Assembly (NCBI GenBank): GCA_934511365.1 | Contig: CAKSWC010000010.1 | Coordinates: 13,818 to 77,817, forward strand | Length of the DNA stretch: 64,000 nucleotides | DNA from: an uncultured Eubacteriales bacterium | GTDB taxonomy: Bacteria > Bacillota > Clostridia > Oscillospirales > Acutalibacteraceae | Reading direction: 5' to 3' | Notes under the pieces: generated by a model | Database searches by the model: none | What the model saw: the letters and a program-made list of their open reading frames with translations, nothing else | What the model was told of the DNA's origin: nothing | In this document: piece by piece, positions 1-8,595 of the stretch | Numbering within the stretch: position 1 is the stretch's first letter | Layout: each line of letters starts with the position of its first letter | Translations under genes and position numbers: made by a program

Positions 1-1
1 A

Positions 2-2017
2 ATGGGCATTCCCCACCACCCCCATATCAGGAAACCGGCCTCCCATTTCGGCTGGGATTTTACCGCGCCGCTCTGCGCCCAGGGTATTTCGGGACGCTGC
101 GGACTGCGGCTGTTTTCTCATCCCGTGATAACCGAATTTGACGTCAGACAAAAAACCGACGGCAAAAACCGGATAGTTACGGCAAAGGCTCAAACAAGCG
201 AAAAGGCGAGCGTAATCTTTTCCCTCACCCACCCGGACGGAAGGACGGAAAAAATCCATGCCGATGAAAACGGCTGCTGCCGCTTCACCGTGAGTGACCC
301 GCAGCTTTGGTATTGCAACACAATGGGCGCTCAGCCGCTTTACACCGTTTGCGCAATGATTATTTCCGATGACGGAATGGCACAGGACAAAAAGGAAAAA
401 AGGATAGGCCTGCGCACTGTTTTTCTTGACAGAAAAAAGGATAAATTCGGAAGCTGCTTTTGTTTCTACATAAACGGCGAACCGATTTTTTCAAAGGGTG
501 CAAACCTTGTTCCCTTTCATATGATTTATACAAGCGTTACCCGTGAGGACATTGAAAATGTTCTCAAAAAATGCCGCGAGGCAAACATGAATATGCTTCG
601 CGTTTGGGGCGGCGGCTTTTATGAGAGCGACGAGTTTTATGACCTTTGCGACGAATACGGTCTGCTTGTCTGGCAGGACTGCGCCTTTGCCTGCTGCGCA
701 TATCCGTTCATGGACGAGGACTTCCTTTTTGAGGTCAAGGAGGAAATTCGGGAAAATGTTTCAAGAATCCGTCACCACGCCTCCCTCTGCCTCTGGTGCG
801 GAAACAATGAGATTGAGTCAATCTCTCTCGCGTGGCTCAACAGGCGCAGCTTCATAAACACAACGGAAAAGTTTTTCTATAAAACCCTCCCATCCCTCAT
901 CGAACGCTATGACGGCGAAACGCCGTATCACCAATGCAGTCCCGGCTCCGGAACATACATGAAAGACCCCTCCGGCGACTCCTCCGGAGACAGCCACATT
1001 TGGAACACATGGCACGGCTTCAGAACAAAAAGCTACTATAAAAAACGCTTTCCCCGTTTTTGCAGCGAGCTTGGAATGCAGTCATATCCGCTCTTTCCGC
1101 TTTCCGCAAACCAGTTTTGCGACCTCGGCGAGGAAAGGCTTGATTTCTATCTTGCAAAGCACTTCACCCTCGGAAACAATTTGAGCGAGCGGCGATATCT
1201 CACTCAGCTTCTTCAGCTTGAATATATGAAAGAGGCGGCGGAACATTTTCGCCGCAATCCGCAGCGCTGCGCCGGTATGCTTTTTTGGCAGCTCAATGAC
1301 TGCTGGCAGAGCGCGTCATGGGCGGCGCTTGACGTTAAGCACGGAAAAAAGGCGCTCATGTTTGCTTCAAAGCATTTTTATGAAAACCTCCATGTAAGCT
1401 GCGTTCAGGAAAGGGACTTCATTGAAGTTTTTGTAACTAACGAAAACAGAACGCCTTTTGAGGGCAGACTGAAGGTCTTTTTTGAAAACACCGTTGGCGC
1501 TCAACACTCAATGAGGGCGGAAAAAACCGTTTTCATCCGCGCGTTTTCCTCGGTCAGTGTGATGAAAGTTCCGCTTTCATCCGTTGGAAGAAAAAAGAAT
1601 ATTTTTGTTGCCGGACTTTTTGATTCAAAGGACGTTCCGGTCAGCGAGAACCGCCTTATTCTTTGCGAAAACAACGAGCTTGAGCTTTGCGATCCGCTCC
1701 TCAAGTTTGAAACGCTTATTCGCGCCGGTCATGTATATGTGACGGTCAGTGCGGAAAAATATGCACGGTACGTTGAGCTTTCCTGCCGCGATGAAACCGG
1801 AGATTTTTCCGAGAATTACTTTGACCTTTGCGCCGGAGAGAAAAAAACCGTTGAGCTTCTCAATCCCTGCGCCGGACTTGAGGAAATGCTCGCTGTCCGT
1901 TCGCTTTTCGGCGTGATTAAAAACAGAGACAAGGCAAGAGACAGAAAGCGCCTTCTTGCCGTTGGCGCAAAGCCGATGGTTGTTGCAAATTTTGTTGGCC
2001 GAATTTTGGGAGATTAG
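2..2017 (+). CDS. Glycoside hydrolase family 2 beta-mannosidase, 5' truncated by the window
   Basis: A GH2 enzyme that would remove terminal beta-mannose from manno-oligosaccharides or N-glycan cores in the cytoplasm. The frame is open from the window edge. The visible 671 residues begin inside the sugar-binding domain (HFGWD motif at 16-20), so roughly 180 residues are missing compared with the usual ~850 and the ATG at base 2 is probably internal. The (beta/alpha)8 region carries RVWGGGFYESD near 200-210, the acid/base Glu270 in WCGNNEIE and the nucleophile Glu356 in CSELGMQSYP. The stop codon lies in the first unit of a TAGATTC repeat tract. Beta-mannosidase is preferred over beta-galactosidase or glucuronidase because of the HFGWD and WCGNNE motifs. 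Substrate specificity is inferred from family only. Confidence 0.85.
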   Translation: MGIPHHPHIRKPASHFGWDFTAPLCAQGISGRCGLRLFSHPVITEFDVRQKTDGKNRIVTAKAQTSEKASVIFSLTHPDGRTEKIHADENGCCRFTVSDPQLWYCNTMGAQPLYTVCAMIISDDGMAQDKKEKRIGLRTVFLDRKKDKFGSCFCFYINGEPIFSKGANLVPFHMIYTSVTREDIENVLKKCREANMNMLRVWGGGFYESDEFYDLCDEYGLLVWQDCAFACCAYPFMDEDFLFEVKEEIRENVSRIRHHASLCLWCGNNEIESISLAWLNRRSFINTTEKFFYKTLPSLIERYDGETPYHQCSPGSGTYMKDPSGDSSGDSHIWNTWHGFRTKSYYKKRFPRFCSELGMQSYPLFPLSANQFCDLGEERLDFYLAKHFTLGNNLSERRYLTQLLQLEYMKEAAEHFRRNPQRCAGMLFWQLNDCWQSASWAALDVKHGKKALMFASKHFYENLHVSCVQERDFIEVFVTNENRTPFEGRLKVFFENTVGAQHSMRAEKTVFIRAFSSVSVMKVPLSSVGRKKNIFVAGLFDSKDVPVSENRLILCENNELELCDPLLKFETLIRAGHVYVTVSAEKYARYVELSCRDETGDFSENYFDLCAGEKKTVELLNPCAGLEEMLAVRSLFGVIKNRDKARDRKRLLAVGAKPMVVANFVGRILGD

Positions 2018-2018
2018 A

Positions 2019-2197
2019 TTCTAGATTCTAGACGCTAGATGCTGGATGCTGGATATTGCGGAATTTTTCAAATCGGGAAGCAAGGTGCGTCATGGCTGGC
2101 TCGGTTCCTGAGTTATTTTATATAATAGATAAAAGATAATAAATAATAGATAATAGATATTTTTCTAACATCCAACATCTAATATCTAACATCTAAT
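2019..2197. repeat. Intergenic heptad-type repeat tracts (locus 1)
   Basis: Two tracts: CTAGATT/CTAGACG/CTAGATG-like units at 2019-2057 and AGATAAT plus ATCTAAC-like units at 2124-2197. The units drift in sequence but keep a period of about 7 nt. The same words recur at 4217, 4791, 25349, 28634, 43741, 43850, 61916 and 62040. No gene is visible in this gap. Confidence 0.7.
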
Positions 2198-2262
2198 TTA
2201 AGCTTGAATTATACTTTTGTATATAAAATAAAAACAGAAATTTGAAAGGTAGTGTATTACTA

Positions 2263-3072
2263 ATGAGTGATTGTGGCGGAAACTGTTCCTCCTGCTCGGA
2301 AAATTGCGGCGAGAGGGATATGCATTTCAAGCAGAATCAGGCAAGCAACATCAAAAAAATTTATGCCGTTGTCAGCGGAAAAGGCGGAGTTGGAAAATCC
2401 TCCGTAACCTGCCGTCTTGCCTCGGCAATGCAGAGCCTCGGAAAGCAGTGCGCCGTTCTTGACGCAGACGTTACCGGCCCTTCCGTTCCGAAGATGTTCG
2501 GCCTCAAGGGAAGAGCCTTTGCTGACGAAAGCGGAAGAATAATTCCAATGGAAACGAGCACCGGAATCCGCGTGATGTCCATCAATCTTCTTCTTGAAAC
2601 CGAAGATTCGCCCGTTGTTTGGCGCGGCCCGGTCATCAGCGGCGTTATTCAGCAGTTCTTTACAGAGGTTGCCTGGGGCGATGTTGATTATATGTTCATA
2701 GATATGCCTCCGGGAACGGGAGACGTTCCGCTCACGGTTTTCCAGTCCATTCACGTTGACGGAATAATTGTTGTTACAACTCCGCAGGATCTTGTTTCCC
2801 TCATCGTTAAAAAGGCCGTCAATATGGCGAAGATGATGAACATTCCGATTGTTGGCATTGTTGAAAACATGAGCGTCTATATTTGCCCGGACTGCGGAAA
2901 GGCACACAGAATTTTTGGCGGTGACAACGGCGAAGAAATTGCAAAAGAGGTTGGAACAGAGCTTCTTGCCTCAATTCCGATTGACCCGAAAACGCCTGCT
3001 CTTGCCGATAAAGGCGCCATTGAGCTTGCGGACATGACGGAGTTTTTGCCGATTGCAAAGAAAATTATGTAA
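2263..3072 (+). CDS. mrp: Mrp/NBP35-type P-loop ATPase, iron-sulfur cluster carrier
   Basis: A 269-residue Mrp/ApbC-family ATPase, thought to carry and hand over Fe-S clusters in the cytoplasm. The deviant Walker A SGKGGVGKSS is at 38-47. An N-terminal cysteine cluster (Cys4, 8, 11, 15) resembles NBP35, and a CPDC pair near residue 212 is the conserved cluster-bridging site of Mrp proteins. DMPPGTGD is also present. The ATG at 2263 is chosen over the in-frame TTG at 2242, because GAAAGG at 2244-2249 precedes it and the protein then begins with the cysteine cluster. The next gene starts 22 nt downstream, so the two may be cotranscribed. Confidence 0.9.
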   Translation: MSDCGGNCSSCSENCGERDMHFKQNQASNIKKIYAVVSGKGGVGKSSVTCRLASAMQSLGKQCAVLDADVTGPSVPKMFGLKGRAFADESGRIIPMETSTGIRVMSINLLLETEDSPVVWRGPVISGVIQQFFTEVAWGDVDYMFIDMPPGTGDVPLTVFQSIHVDGIIVVTTPQDLVSLIVKKAVNMAKMMNIPIVGIVENMSVYICPDCGKAHRIFGGDNGEEIAKEVGTELLASIPIDPKTPALADKGAIELADMTEFLPIAKKIM

Positions 3073-3094
3073 ACGACCAACAAGGAGAAAGCGT

Positions 3095-4168
3095 ATGAAA
3101 AAAATTATCAGAGGAATACTTCTCGGCTTGCTTGCTGTTGTGGTGATAGCTGCCTCCGCCGGAGCGTATTATCTGTTCGGCCAAAAAGTGCCGGTTGATG
3201 AGGGCAAGGTTACCGTCCTTGACGCAAAGGGTAATACCTATCTTGCCGTTATTGACGAAAAGAGCGGTGAAACAATGGTTGCCGTCACAGATGAAAAAGG
3301 CAACGTCTATGCCGCCGTCACCGATGCCGCCGGAAATGTTGGCTCAACGGCCGCAAACCTCAACGGCGTTGTTGACAAAAACGACCTTCCGACCAATTAC
3401 ACCGGTCCGAGCATTGACGTCAGCGTTAACGGTTCGGATTACACCGGAAATTTTGATTCAACCTCTGCCGCAACGTCTCAGGCGAATGCCGGAACAACAA
3501 AGGGCTCAACGGCCGGAACAACAAAGGGAAGCGAACAGAGCACAACCAAAAAGAACGACCAGACAACCACCAAAAAGTCCGGCGAGGGCGAGCTGACTGC
3601 TTACAGAATTCAAAAGTATCAAAAAATCTTTGCCGGCGGAACATTCCTCATGGAGTTCACAACAAACGATGAGGACTTTGGCGACGTTCCGATAACGATG
3701 GCGATTAAGAACAACAATATTTACATCAAGACCAAGATTCAGTCCATGGACTGCAAGATGCTTTATAAGTCCGGAACCGGAAAGAACGGAACAACATATC
3801 TCATTATTGACGACTTCAAAAAATACTGCAAAATGCCCGAGGATCTCATGAGCGGCGAGGACATGGACGTCAGCAACCTTGTTGGAAAATTCGGAAAGGA
3901 AATCAACAAGAAAATCACCGTTTCAAAGGTTTCAACAAGCGGAAAAACGCTTATCTGCGAGAGCTATGTTTCCGATGACGGAACAACGTCAAAATATTAT
4001 TTTGATAACGACACCCTTGTTCGCCGCGACGACGTTGCAAAGGACGGAACGGTCACCTCAACATTCATTTCCCGCATCACATCAGACGTTCCCGACGAGC
4101 TTTTTGAAATTCCGAAGAATTACGGATATCTCAATCTTTCGTTCCTCAGCGGACTTACGGGGAAATAA
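3095..4168 (+). CDS. Membrane-anchored surface protein with Thr/Lys linker, unknown function
   Basis: I do not recognise a named family. The 357-residue protein starts with MKK and one hydrophobic segment (about 4-25) lacking a lipobox cysteine, so it is probably a signal anchor. Residues ~30-110 have short repeats of the type VTDEKGNVYAAVTDAAGN. A low-complexity linker rich in Thr, Lys and Ser (TTKGS, TTKKS) follows at about 135-170. The C-terminal ~190 residues form a beta-rich domain reminiscent of LolA/LppX-like lipoprotein folds (inference). Start ATG 3095 follows AAGGAGAAAG; the longer frame opening inside mrp lacks such a site. A strong terminator follows at 4185. Confidence 0.7.
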   Translation: MKKIIRGILLGLLAVVVIAASAGAYYLFGQKVPVDEGKVTVLDAKGNTYLAVIDEKSGETMVAVTDEKGNVYAAVTDAAGNVGSTAANLNGVVDKNDLPTNYTGPSIDVSVNGSDYTGNFDSTSAATSQANAGTTKGSTAGTTKGSEQSTTKKNDQTTTKKSGEGELTAYRIQKYQKIFAGGTFLMEFTTNDEDFGDVPITMAIKNNNIYIKTKIQSMDCKMLYKSGTGKNGTTYLIIDDFKKYCKMPEDLMSGEDMDVSNLVGKFGKEINKKITVSKVSTSGKTLICESYVSDDGTTSKYYFDNDTLVRRDDVAKDGTVTSTFISRITSDVPDELFEIPKNYGYLNLSFLSGLTGK

Positions 4169-4184
4169 AACAGAATAATCAAAA

Positions 4185-4216
4185 GAGCTGCCGCAAAAAA
4201 AAGCGGCAGCTTTTTT
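4185..4216 (+). terminator. Intrinsic terminator after the surface-protein gene
   Basis: A perfect 9-bp stem AGCTGCCGC/GCGGCAGCT (4186-4194 and 4203-4211) with an eight-A loop and a T6 tail. Confidence 0.9.
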
Positions 4217-4826
4217 GATTTTAGATTTTGGATGTTAGACTTTGCAGAGCATAAAAATTTTCGTGTTATCTTATATGGCAAGGCTTTTTGCTTTCTTTTC
4301 ACTTTTCTTTGCTCCGCAGGGTTACTTTTGTCGATTGTCACAAAACACAGAGATAAAAGTCCGAATTATATGAGGCCTTTTACGCCGTATTTCCGCTGTG
4401 ACTGCGTCAGAGAAGCTTGCAATGGAATAACCATTGCTGCGCTTCTCTTTCTTGCCACAACAAAAATACAACGCAAAATTCTCTCATAAATCCGAATTTT
4501 TATCTCTGGCCAAAAAGACGCTTTTAAGTACGGCGCACTTGGAGACCGAAAATCCGATTTGCGGGGAAAAATCGTCCTTTCGGCTCCGGCACGCCTACAA
4601 CGAATGCACTGCAAAAGCCCCCTTTTAATCGGACAAATCCGCTTCTTGCAGTCTACAAGATACGCGATTTTCCCAATGTTTTATATAACCGTTAAGCTCT
4701 GCTGATTTTCGCTCGCGGATTTTTTGCAAAAACGGTCAGGCTCAGCTTTTCGCAAAGTTAAAATGTATAAATAACCTCACTTTAAGCATTAAAAATCCAA
4801 CATCTAACATCTAAGATCTAATATTA
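4217..4826 (-). repeat. Long dispersed repeat, copy A (inverted relative to copy B at 25349-25760)
   Basis: Read on the minus strand, this gap matches 25349-25760 over most of its length. Shared words include GCTTAAAGTGAG, AACTTTGCGAAA, TCCGCGAGCGAAAAT, TTAACGGTTATATAAA, CTTGTAGACTGCAA, GCGGATTTGTCCGATT, GTAGGCGTGCCGGAG and GCAAATCGGATTTTCGG. Both copies are edged by ATCTAAC-type heptad tracts (4217-4240 and 4791-4826 here). Copy A is longer because of the inserted element at 4348-4508. No coding gene is supported in this 670-nt gap. Confidence 0.85.
4348..4508. mobile_element. 161-bp fold-back (MITE-like) element inserted in repeat copy A
   Basis: It is bounded by imperfect ~26-nt terminal inverted repeats that start CAGAGATAAAA and end TTTTATCTCTG (4348-4374 and 4483-4508). 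The inside is also an imperfect palindrome centred near 4432, with AGAGAAGC...GCTTCTCT and CAATGG/CCATTG arms. Copy B at 25349-25760 lacks this block, so it serves as an approximate empty site. There is no coding capacity. A clear target duplication is not visible. Confidence 0.6.
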
Positions 4827-4884
4827 AGATTTCTTACACTTACGGAATGCACAGCTGGTTTACAAAAAATTCATAATGTTTTGC

Positions 4885-4890
4885 TATAAT
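4885..4890 (+). promoter_or_regulatory. -10 box for the ABC exporter operon
   Basis: A perfect TATAAT. The upstream TTTACA at 4859-4864 is 20 nt away, so the -35 is poor. The box overlaps the ATG at 4889, which argues against that ATG being the exporter start. Confidence 0.5.
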
Positions 4891-4936
4891 GCATAAAATT
4901 GGCGTTTTATGCTTAGATTCATCAGGAGGCTCGGCT

Positions 4937-6679
4937 TTGAAAAAGGTACTCTCTTACTTAAAACCGATTAAAGGCACCGCCGTTCTTGCAATGATTCTCG
5001 TTGTTTTTGCTCAGGCGGCAACGCTTTGCTTTCCCCTGCTCATGAGCCGCATTATCAATGTCGGCATCCAAAACGGCGACCGTGATTATATCAATGAAAT
5101 CGGACTTGTAATGGTTCTTGTTGCCATTCTCGGCCTTGTGATTTCTTCTCTCAGCAGCTATTTTTCAAGCAAAACCTCAACCGCATACGGAAAAATCCTC
5201 AGGGAAAAAATCTTTCTCAAGGTTGAATCGCTGTCTCAGAGCGATATCGACAAAATCGGAACGCCCTCCCTCATCACGCGCTGCACCGGAGACGTTCAGG
5301 TTATGCAGGACTTTGTTTTTCAGCTTATCGACATCATTATCTATTCCCCGATTCTCATTATCGGCGGAACGGTTATGGCGTTCTTCCTCAACGCAAAGCT
5401 CGCGCTCATCATCTTTGCCGTTGTTCCGGTCATTGCCCTGCTTGCCCTTGTTGTCGTAAAACTTGTTATGCCCCTTTTCAAAAAGAAGCAGAAGCTCACG
5501 GACGAGGTCAACCGCTTCCTGCGCGAAAAACTCAGCGGAATCCGTGTTATCCGCGCGTTCAACAGAACAAAATCCGAGGACGAATGCTTTGCGGAAAAAA
5601 ATCTCCGCCTCTCCGGCCTTGTGATGAAGTTTTCAAGGATAATGGCCGTTTTGCTTCCGGTGTGCATTGTTCTGATTATCGGTGCGCTTGATTTTCTCAT
5701 CTATTCCGCGGCAAAGAGCATTGACGCCATGACCGATGTTGTTAAAATTCAAAACTCAGTCGGCGACCTTCAGGCGTTTGTTATCTATATGATAATGATT
5801 GTTTTTTCCGTTTCGCTCGCCGCTTCGATGTTTGTTATTGTTCCGCGAGCCAATATTTCCGCAAAAAGAATCAATGAGGTTCTTGACCTTGAACCGGCAA
5901 TCAAAGACCCTCAAAAAGCGGAAAAAATTAAAAAGGAAAACGAGGGCACGGTTGAATTCAAAAATGTTTCGTTTTCATATAACAGCGCGGAAAAGCCCGT
6001 TCTTTCAAACATCTCCTTCACAGCTGAAAAGAAGAAGGTTACCGCAATCATCGGCGCAACAGGAAGCGGAAAAACAACCCTTGCAAACCTCATTGCGCGC
6101 TTCTATGACGTTGACGAGGGTCAGGTTCTTTTTGACGGAGTCGATGTCCGCAGGCTTGAACAAAAGGAGCTTCACAAAAGGCTCGGCATTGTTCCGCAGA
6201 AAAACTTCCTTTTCAGTGGCAGCATTAAAGACAATCTCCTTTACGGAAACGAGGACGCAACGGACGAACGCCTTGCGCTCGCTCTGGATATTGCACAGTG
6301 CGATTTTGTTAAGGACCTTGAAAACGGAATCAACAGTCCTGTGAGCCAGAACGCAACAAACTTTTCCGGCGGACAAAAGCAGCGCCTTTCAATCGCACGC
6401 GCTCTTGTCAGAGACGCCGAGGTCTATATTTTTGACGACAGCTTTTCCGCTCTTGACTTCATGACGGACGCAAAGCTCAGGAAAGCTCTGCGCGAAAAGC
6501 TTTCCGCAACGGTCATCATTGTTGCCCAGAGAGTTGGAACAATCCTTGACGCAGATGAAATTATCGTTCTTGACGAAGGAAAAATTGCGGGCATCGGAAC
6601 GCATCGGGAACTTTGCGAGTCCTGTGAAATATATCGTGAGATTGTCCGCTCTCAGCTTGACGGGGAGGTGCCGGCGTGA
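4937..6679 (+). CDS. ABC exporter half-transporter with degenerate ATP site (heterodimer subunit A)
   Basis: A type IV ABC exporter half (580 residues): six membrane helices in the first ~300 residues, then a nucleotide-binding domain. Walker A GATGSGKTT lies near 370, Q-loop PQKNFLFSG near 419 and signature FSGGQKQR near 475. After Walker B the catalytic Glu is replaced by Asp (IFDDSFSALD, near 499), and the H-loop His by Gln (VAQRVGT, near 529). Both changes mark the non-hydrolytic site of heterodimeric exporters such as TM287/288 and BmrCD. The TTG start at 4937 is chosen because AGGAGG lies 7 nt upstream (4924-4929). The stop overlaps the start of the partner gene. Substrate unknown; multidrug or peptide export is typical. 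Confidence 0.9.
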   Translation: MKKVLSYLKPIKGTAVLAMILVVFAQAATLCFPLLMSRIINVGIQNGDRDYINEIGLVMVLVAILGLVISSLSSYFSSKTSTAYGKILREKIFLKVESLSQSDIDKIGTPSLITRCTGDVQVMQDFVFQLIDIIIYSPILIIGGTVMAFFLNAKLALIIFAVVPVIALLALVVVKLVMPLFKKKQKLTDEVNRFLREKLSGIRVIRAFNRTKSEDECFAEKNLRLSGLVMKFSRIMAVLLPVCIVLIIGALDFLIYSAAKSIDAMTDVVKIQNSVGDLQAFVIYMIMIVFSVSLAASMFVIVPRANISAKRINEVLDLEPAIKDPQKAEKIKKENEGTVEFKNVSFSYNSAEKPVLSNISFTAEKKKVTAIIGATGSGKTTLANLIARFYDVDEGQVLFDGVDVRRLEQKELHKRLGIVPQKNFLFSGSIKDNLLYGNEDATDERLALALDIAQCDFVKDLENGINSPVSQNATNFSGGQKQRLSIARALVRDAEVYIFDDSFSALDFMTDAKLRKALREKLSATVIIVAQRVGTILDADEIIVLDEGKIAGIGTHRELCESCEIYREIVRSQLDGEVPA

Positions 6680-8532
6680 AAAGTGAAAACACCTTGCTCA
6701 AAGAGCGTGAAAACGAACTGAACGAAAAATATGCCGAATATCATGAGAACGAAAAAACCGAGGCGCAAAAGCCGCAAAACTTTTTCAAAACGGCAAAAAA
6801 GCTCCTCTCCCTGCTCAAAGGCAACCGGCTGCGCGTTGCGCTGGTTCTCCTTTTTGCCGTCGGCTCAGCCGTTCTCGGCGTAATCGGTCCGCAGTATCTC
6901 AAGGGAATAATCGACCTCATCAGCGAACAGGTCAAGGTTAAGCTTCAGACCGGAAACATTGATTTTTCCGCAATCGGCGGAATACTCAAAAATGTTGCGG
7001 TGATTTTTGCGCTGTACGCGCTCTGCCTTTTTGTAATAAATTACGTTATGGCAAAGGTCACCCAGGACGTTATCACAACTCTGCGCAACAAGGTCAACCG
7101 GAGAATTTCCGTTCTTCCGCTGAGCTTTTTCGATTCCCACAGCAAGGGCGACCTGCTCTCCCGCGTGACGAATGATATTGACAACATCAACAACACGTTT
7201 CAGAACAACCTCATTCAGATAACAACCTCCGTTGTAACATTTTTCGGCGTGCTTATTGTAATGCTTCTTGAAAGCCCGGCAATGACGGCGGCAACGCTCA
7301 TTCCGATTCCGCTCGGCGGACTCGCCGCGTCATTCATTCTGAGCCGCTCAAAAAAATATTTCCGTGCGCAGTGGAAACAGACCGGAAACATCAACGGCCA
7401 TATTGAAGAAATGTTTACCGGCCACCAGATTGTTAAGGTCTTTTCCCACGAGGAAAAGGCGATTGAGGAGTTCAGGGAGATCAACAACTCCCTCTATTCC
7501 GTCAGCAGAAAAGCACAGTTTTTTTCAAGCGTTATTCATCCGGTTATCGGATTTGCAAAAAATATCGGCTATGTGTTTATTTGCGTGATTGCGGGATATT
7601 TTATTATTAACGAAACCATGACTCTCGGAACCATCACCGCGTTTATGGTCTACTCAAATATGTTCATGCAGCCGCTTGTTGATGTGAGCAAAATTCTCAA
7701 CACTCTCCAGTCCTCCCTCGCCTCGGCGGAGCGCGTTTTTGAAATTATTGAGGCCGAACCGGAAACTCCGGACACCGTTAAGGCGGAAATTACTCACGCG
7801 CAGGGCTTTGTCAGCTTTGAAAACGTCTGTTTTTCATATAACGACGGCGCTCCCCTTTTTGAAAACTTCAGCCTTGAGGTGAAGCCGGGCGAACTTGTTG
7901 CAATAGTCGGCCCGACCGGCGCGGGCAAAACTACCCTCGTTAACCTCCTCATGCGCTTTTATGAGATTAAAAGCGGCAGCATTAAGGTTGACGGAACCGA
8001 TATCCGCGATATTTCAAGAGAGAACCTGAGGAACATTTTCGGAATGGTTCTCCAAGACACATGGCTCAAAAAGGCAACCGTCCGCGAAAACATCAGATAC
8101 GGAAACGAAAACGCAACCGAGGAAGAATTTCTCTCTGCCGTGGAAGCTGCAAAGGTGGACTCCTTTGTTTCAACGCTTCCGGACGGCTTTGAAACCGAGC
8201 TTGATGAGGACGGCTCCAACCTTTCCGCCGGCCAAAAGCAGCTTTTGACCATTGCGCGGGCAATTCTTGCTGACCCGGAAATTCTCATTCTTGACGAGGC
8301 AACAAGCTGCGTTGACACGCGCACCGAAATTCAGATTCAGGACGCAATGAAAAATCTTATGCACGGGCGGACAAACTTTGTCATTGCCCACCGCCTTTCA
8401 ACAATCCGCGAGGCGGACACCATTCTTGTTATCAACGACGGAAAAATTGTTGAGCAGGGTACCCACGGGCAGCTCCTTTCCAAAAACGGCTTTTACGCCA
8501 AGCTTTATAATTCACAATTCAGCAACCGATAA
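6676..8532 (+). CDS. ABC exporter half-transporter with canonical ATP site (heterodimer subunit B)
   Basis: The 618-residue partner of the preceding gene, translationally coupled to it (GTGA overlap, GGGGAGGTG just upstream). A charged ~40-residue N-terminal extension precedes six membrane helices. The nucleotide-binding domain has Walker A GPTGAGKTT near 412, signature LSAGQKQ, an intact catalytic Glu in LILDEATSCVD near 539, and His in AHRLSTI near 571. The pair therefore has one consensus and one degenerate ATP site, as expected for an asymmetric heterodimer. A short 63-nt gap separates it from the M16 peptidase gene, which may share the transcript. Confidence 0.92.
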   Translation: MKSENTLLKERENELNEKYAEYHENEKTEAQKPQNFFKTAKKLLSLLKGNRLRVALVLLFAVGSAVLGVIGPQYLKGIIDLISEQVKVKLQTGNIDFSAIGGILKNVAVIFALYALCLFVINYVMAKVTQDVITTLRNKVNRRISVLPLSFFDSHSKGDLLSRVTNDIDNINNTFQNNLIQITTSVVTFFGVLIVMLLESPAMTAATLIPIPLGGLAASFILSRSKKYFRAQWKQTGNINGHIEEMFTGHQIVKVFSHEEKAIEEFREINNSLYSVSRKAQFFSSVIHPVIGFAKNIGYVFICVIAGYFIINETMTLGTITAFMVYSNMFMQPLVDVSKILNTLQSSLASAERVFEIIEAEPETPDTVKAEITHAQGFVSFENVCFSYNDGAPLFENFSLEVKPGELVAIVGPTGAGKTTLVNLLMRFYEIKSGSIKVDGTDIRDISRENLRNIFGMVLQDTWLKKATVRENIRYGNENATEEEFLSAVEAAKVDSFVSTLPDGFETELDEDGSNLSAGQKQLLTIARAILADPEILILDEATSCVDTRTEIQIQDAMKNLMHGRTNFVIAHRLSTIREADTILVINDGKIVEQGTHGQLLSKNGFYAKLYNSQFSNR

Positions 8533-8595
8533 TTAACCGAATAGAACAAAGTATATCTGTATATCGGCGCTTGCTCAAAGATTGGAGAACGGCAA

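Noticed and set aside
2019..2197. CRISPR array, because of regularly repeated short words
   Set aside because: Units are about 7 nt, degenerate and contiguous, without spacers; no cas genes are in the window.
2260..2907. A 215-codon minus-strand open frame opposite mrp
   Set aside because: No recognisable protein features, and mrp on the plus strand is unambiguous.
4889..4936. Use of the ATG at 4889 as start of ABC exporter subunit A
   Set aside because: It overlaps a TATAAT -10 box and lacks a ribosome site, whereas TTG at 4937 has AGGAGG at ideal distance.
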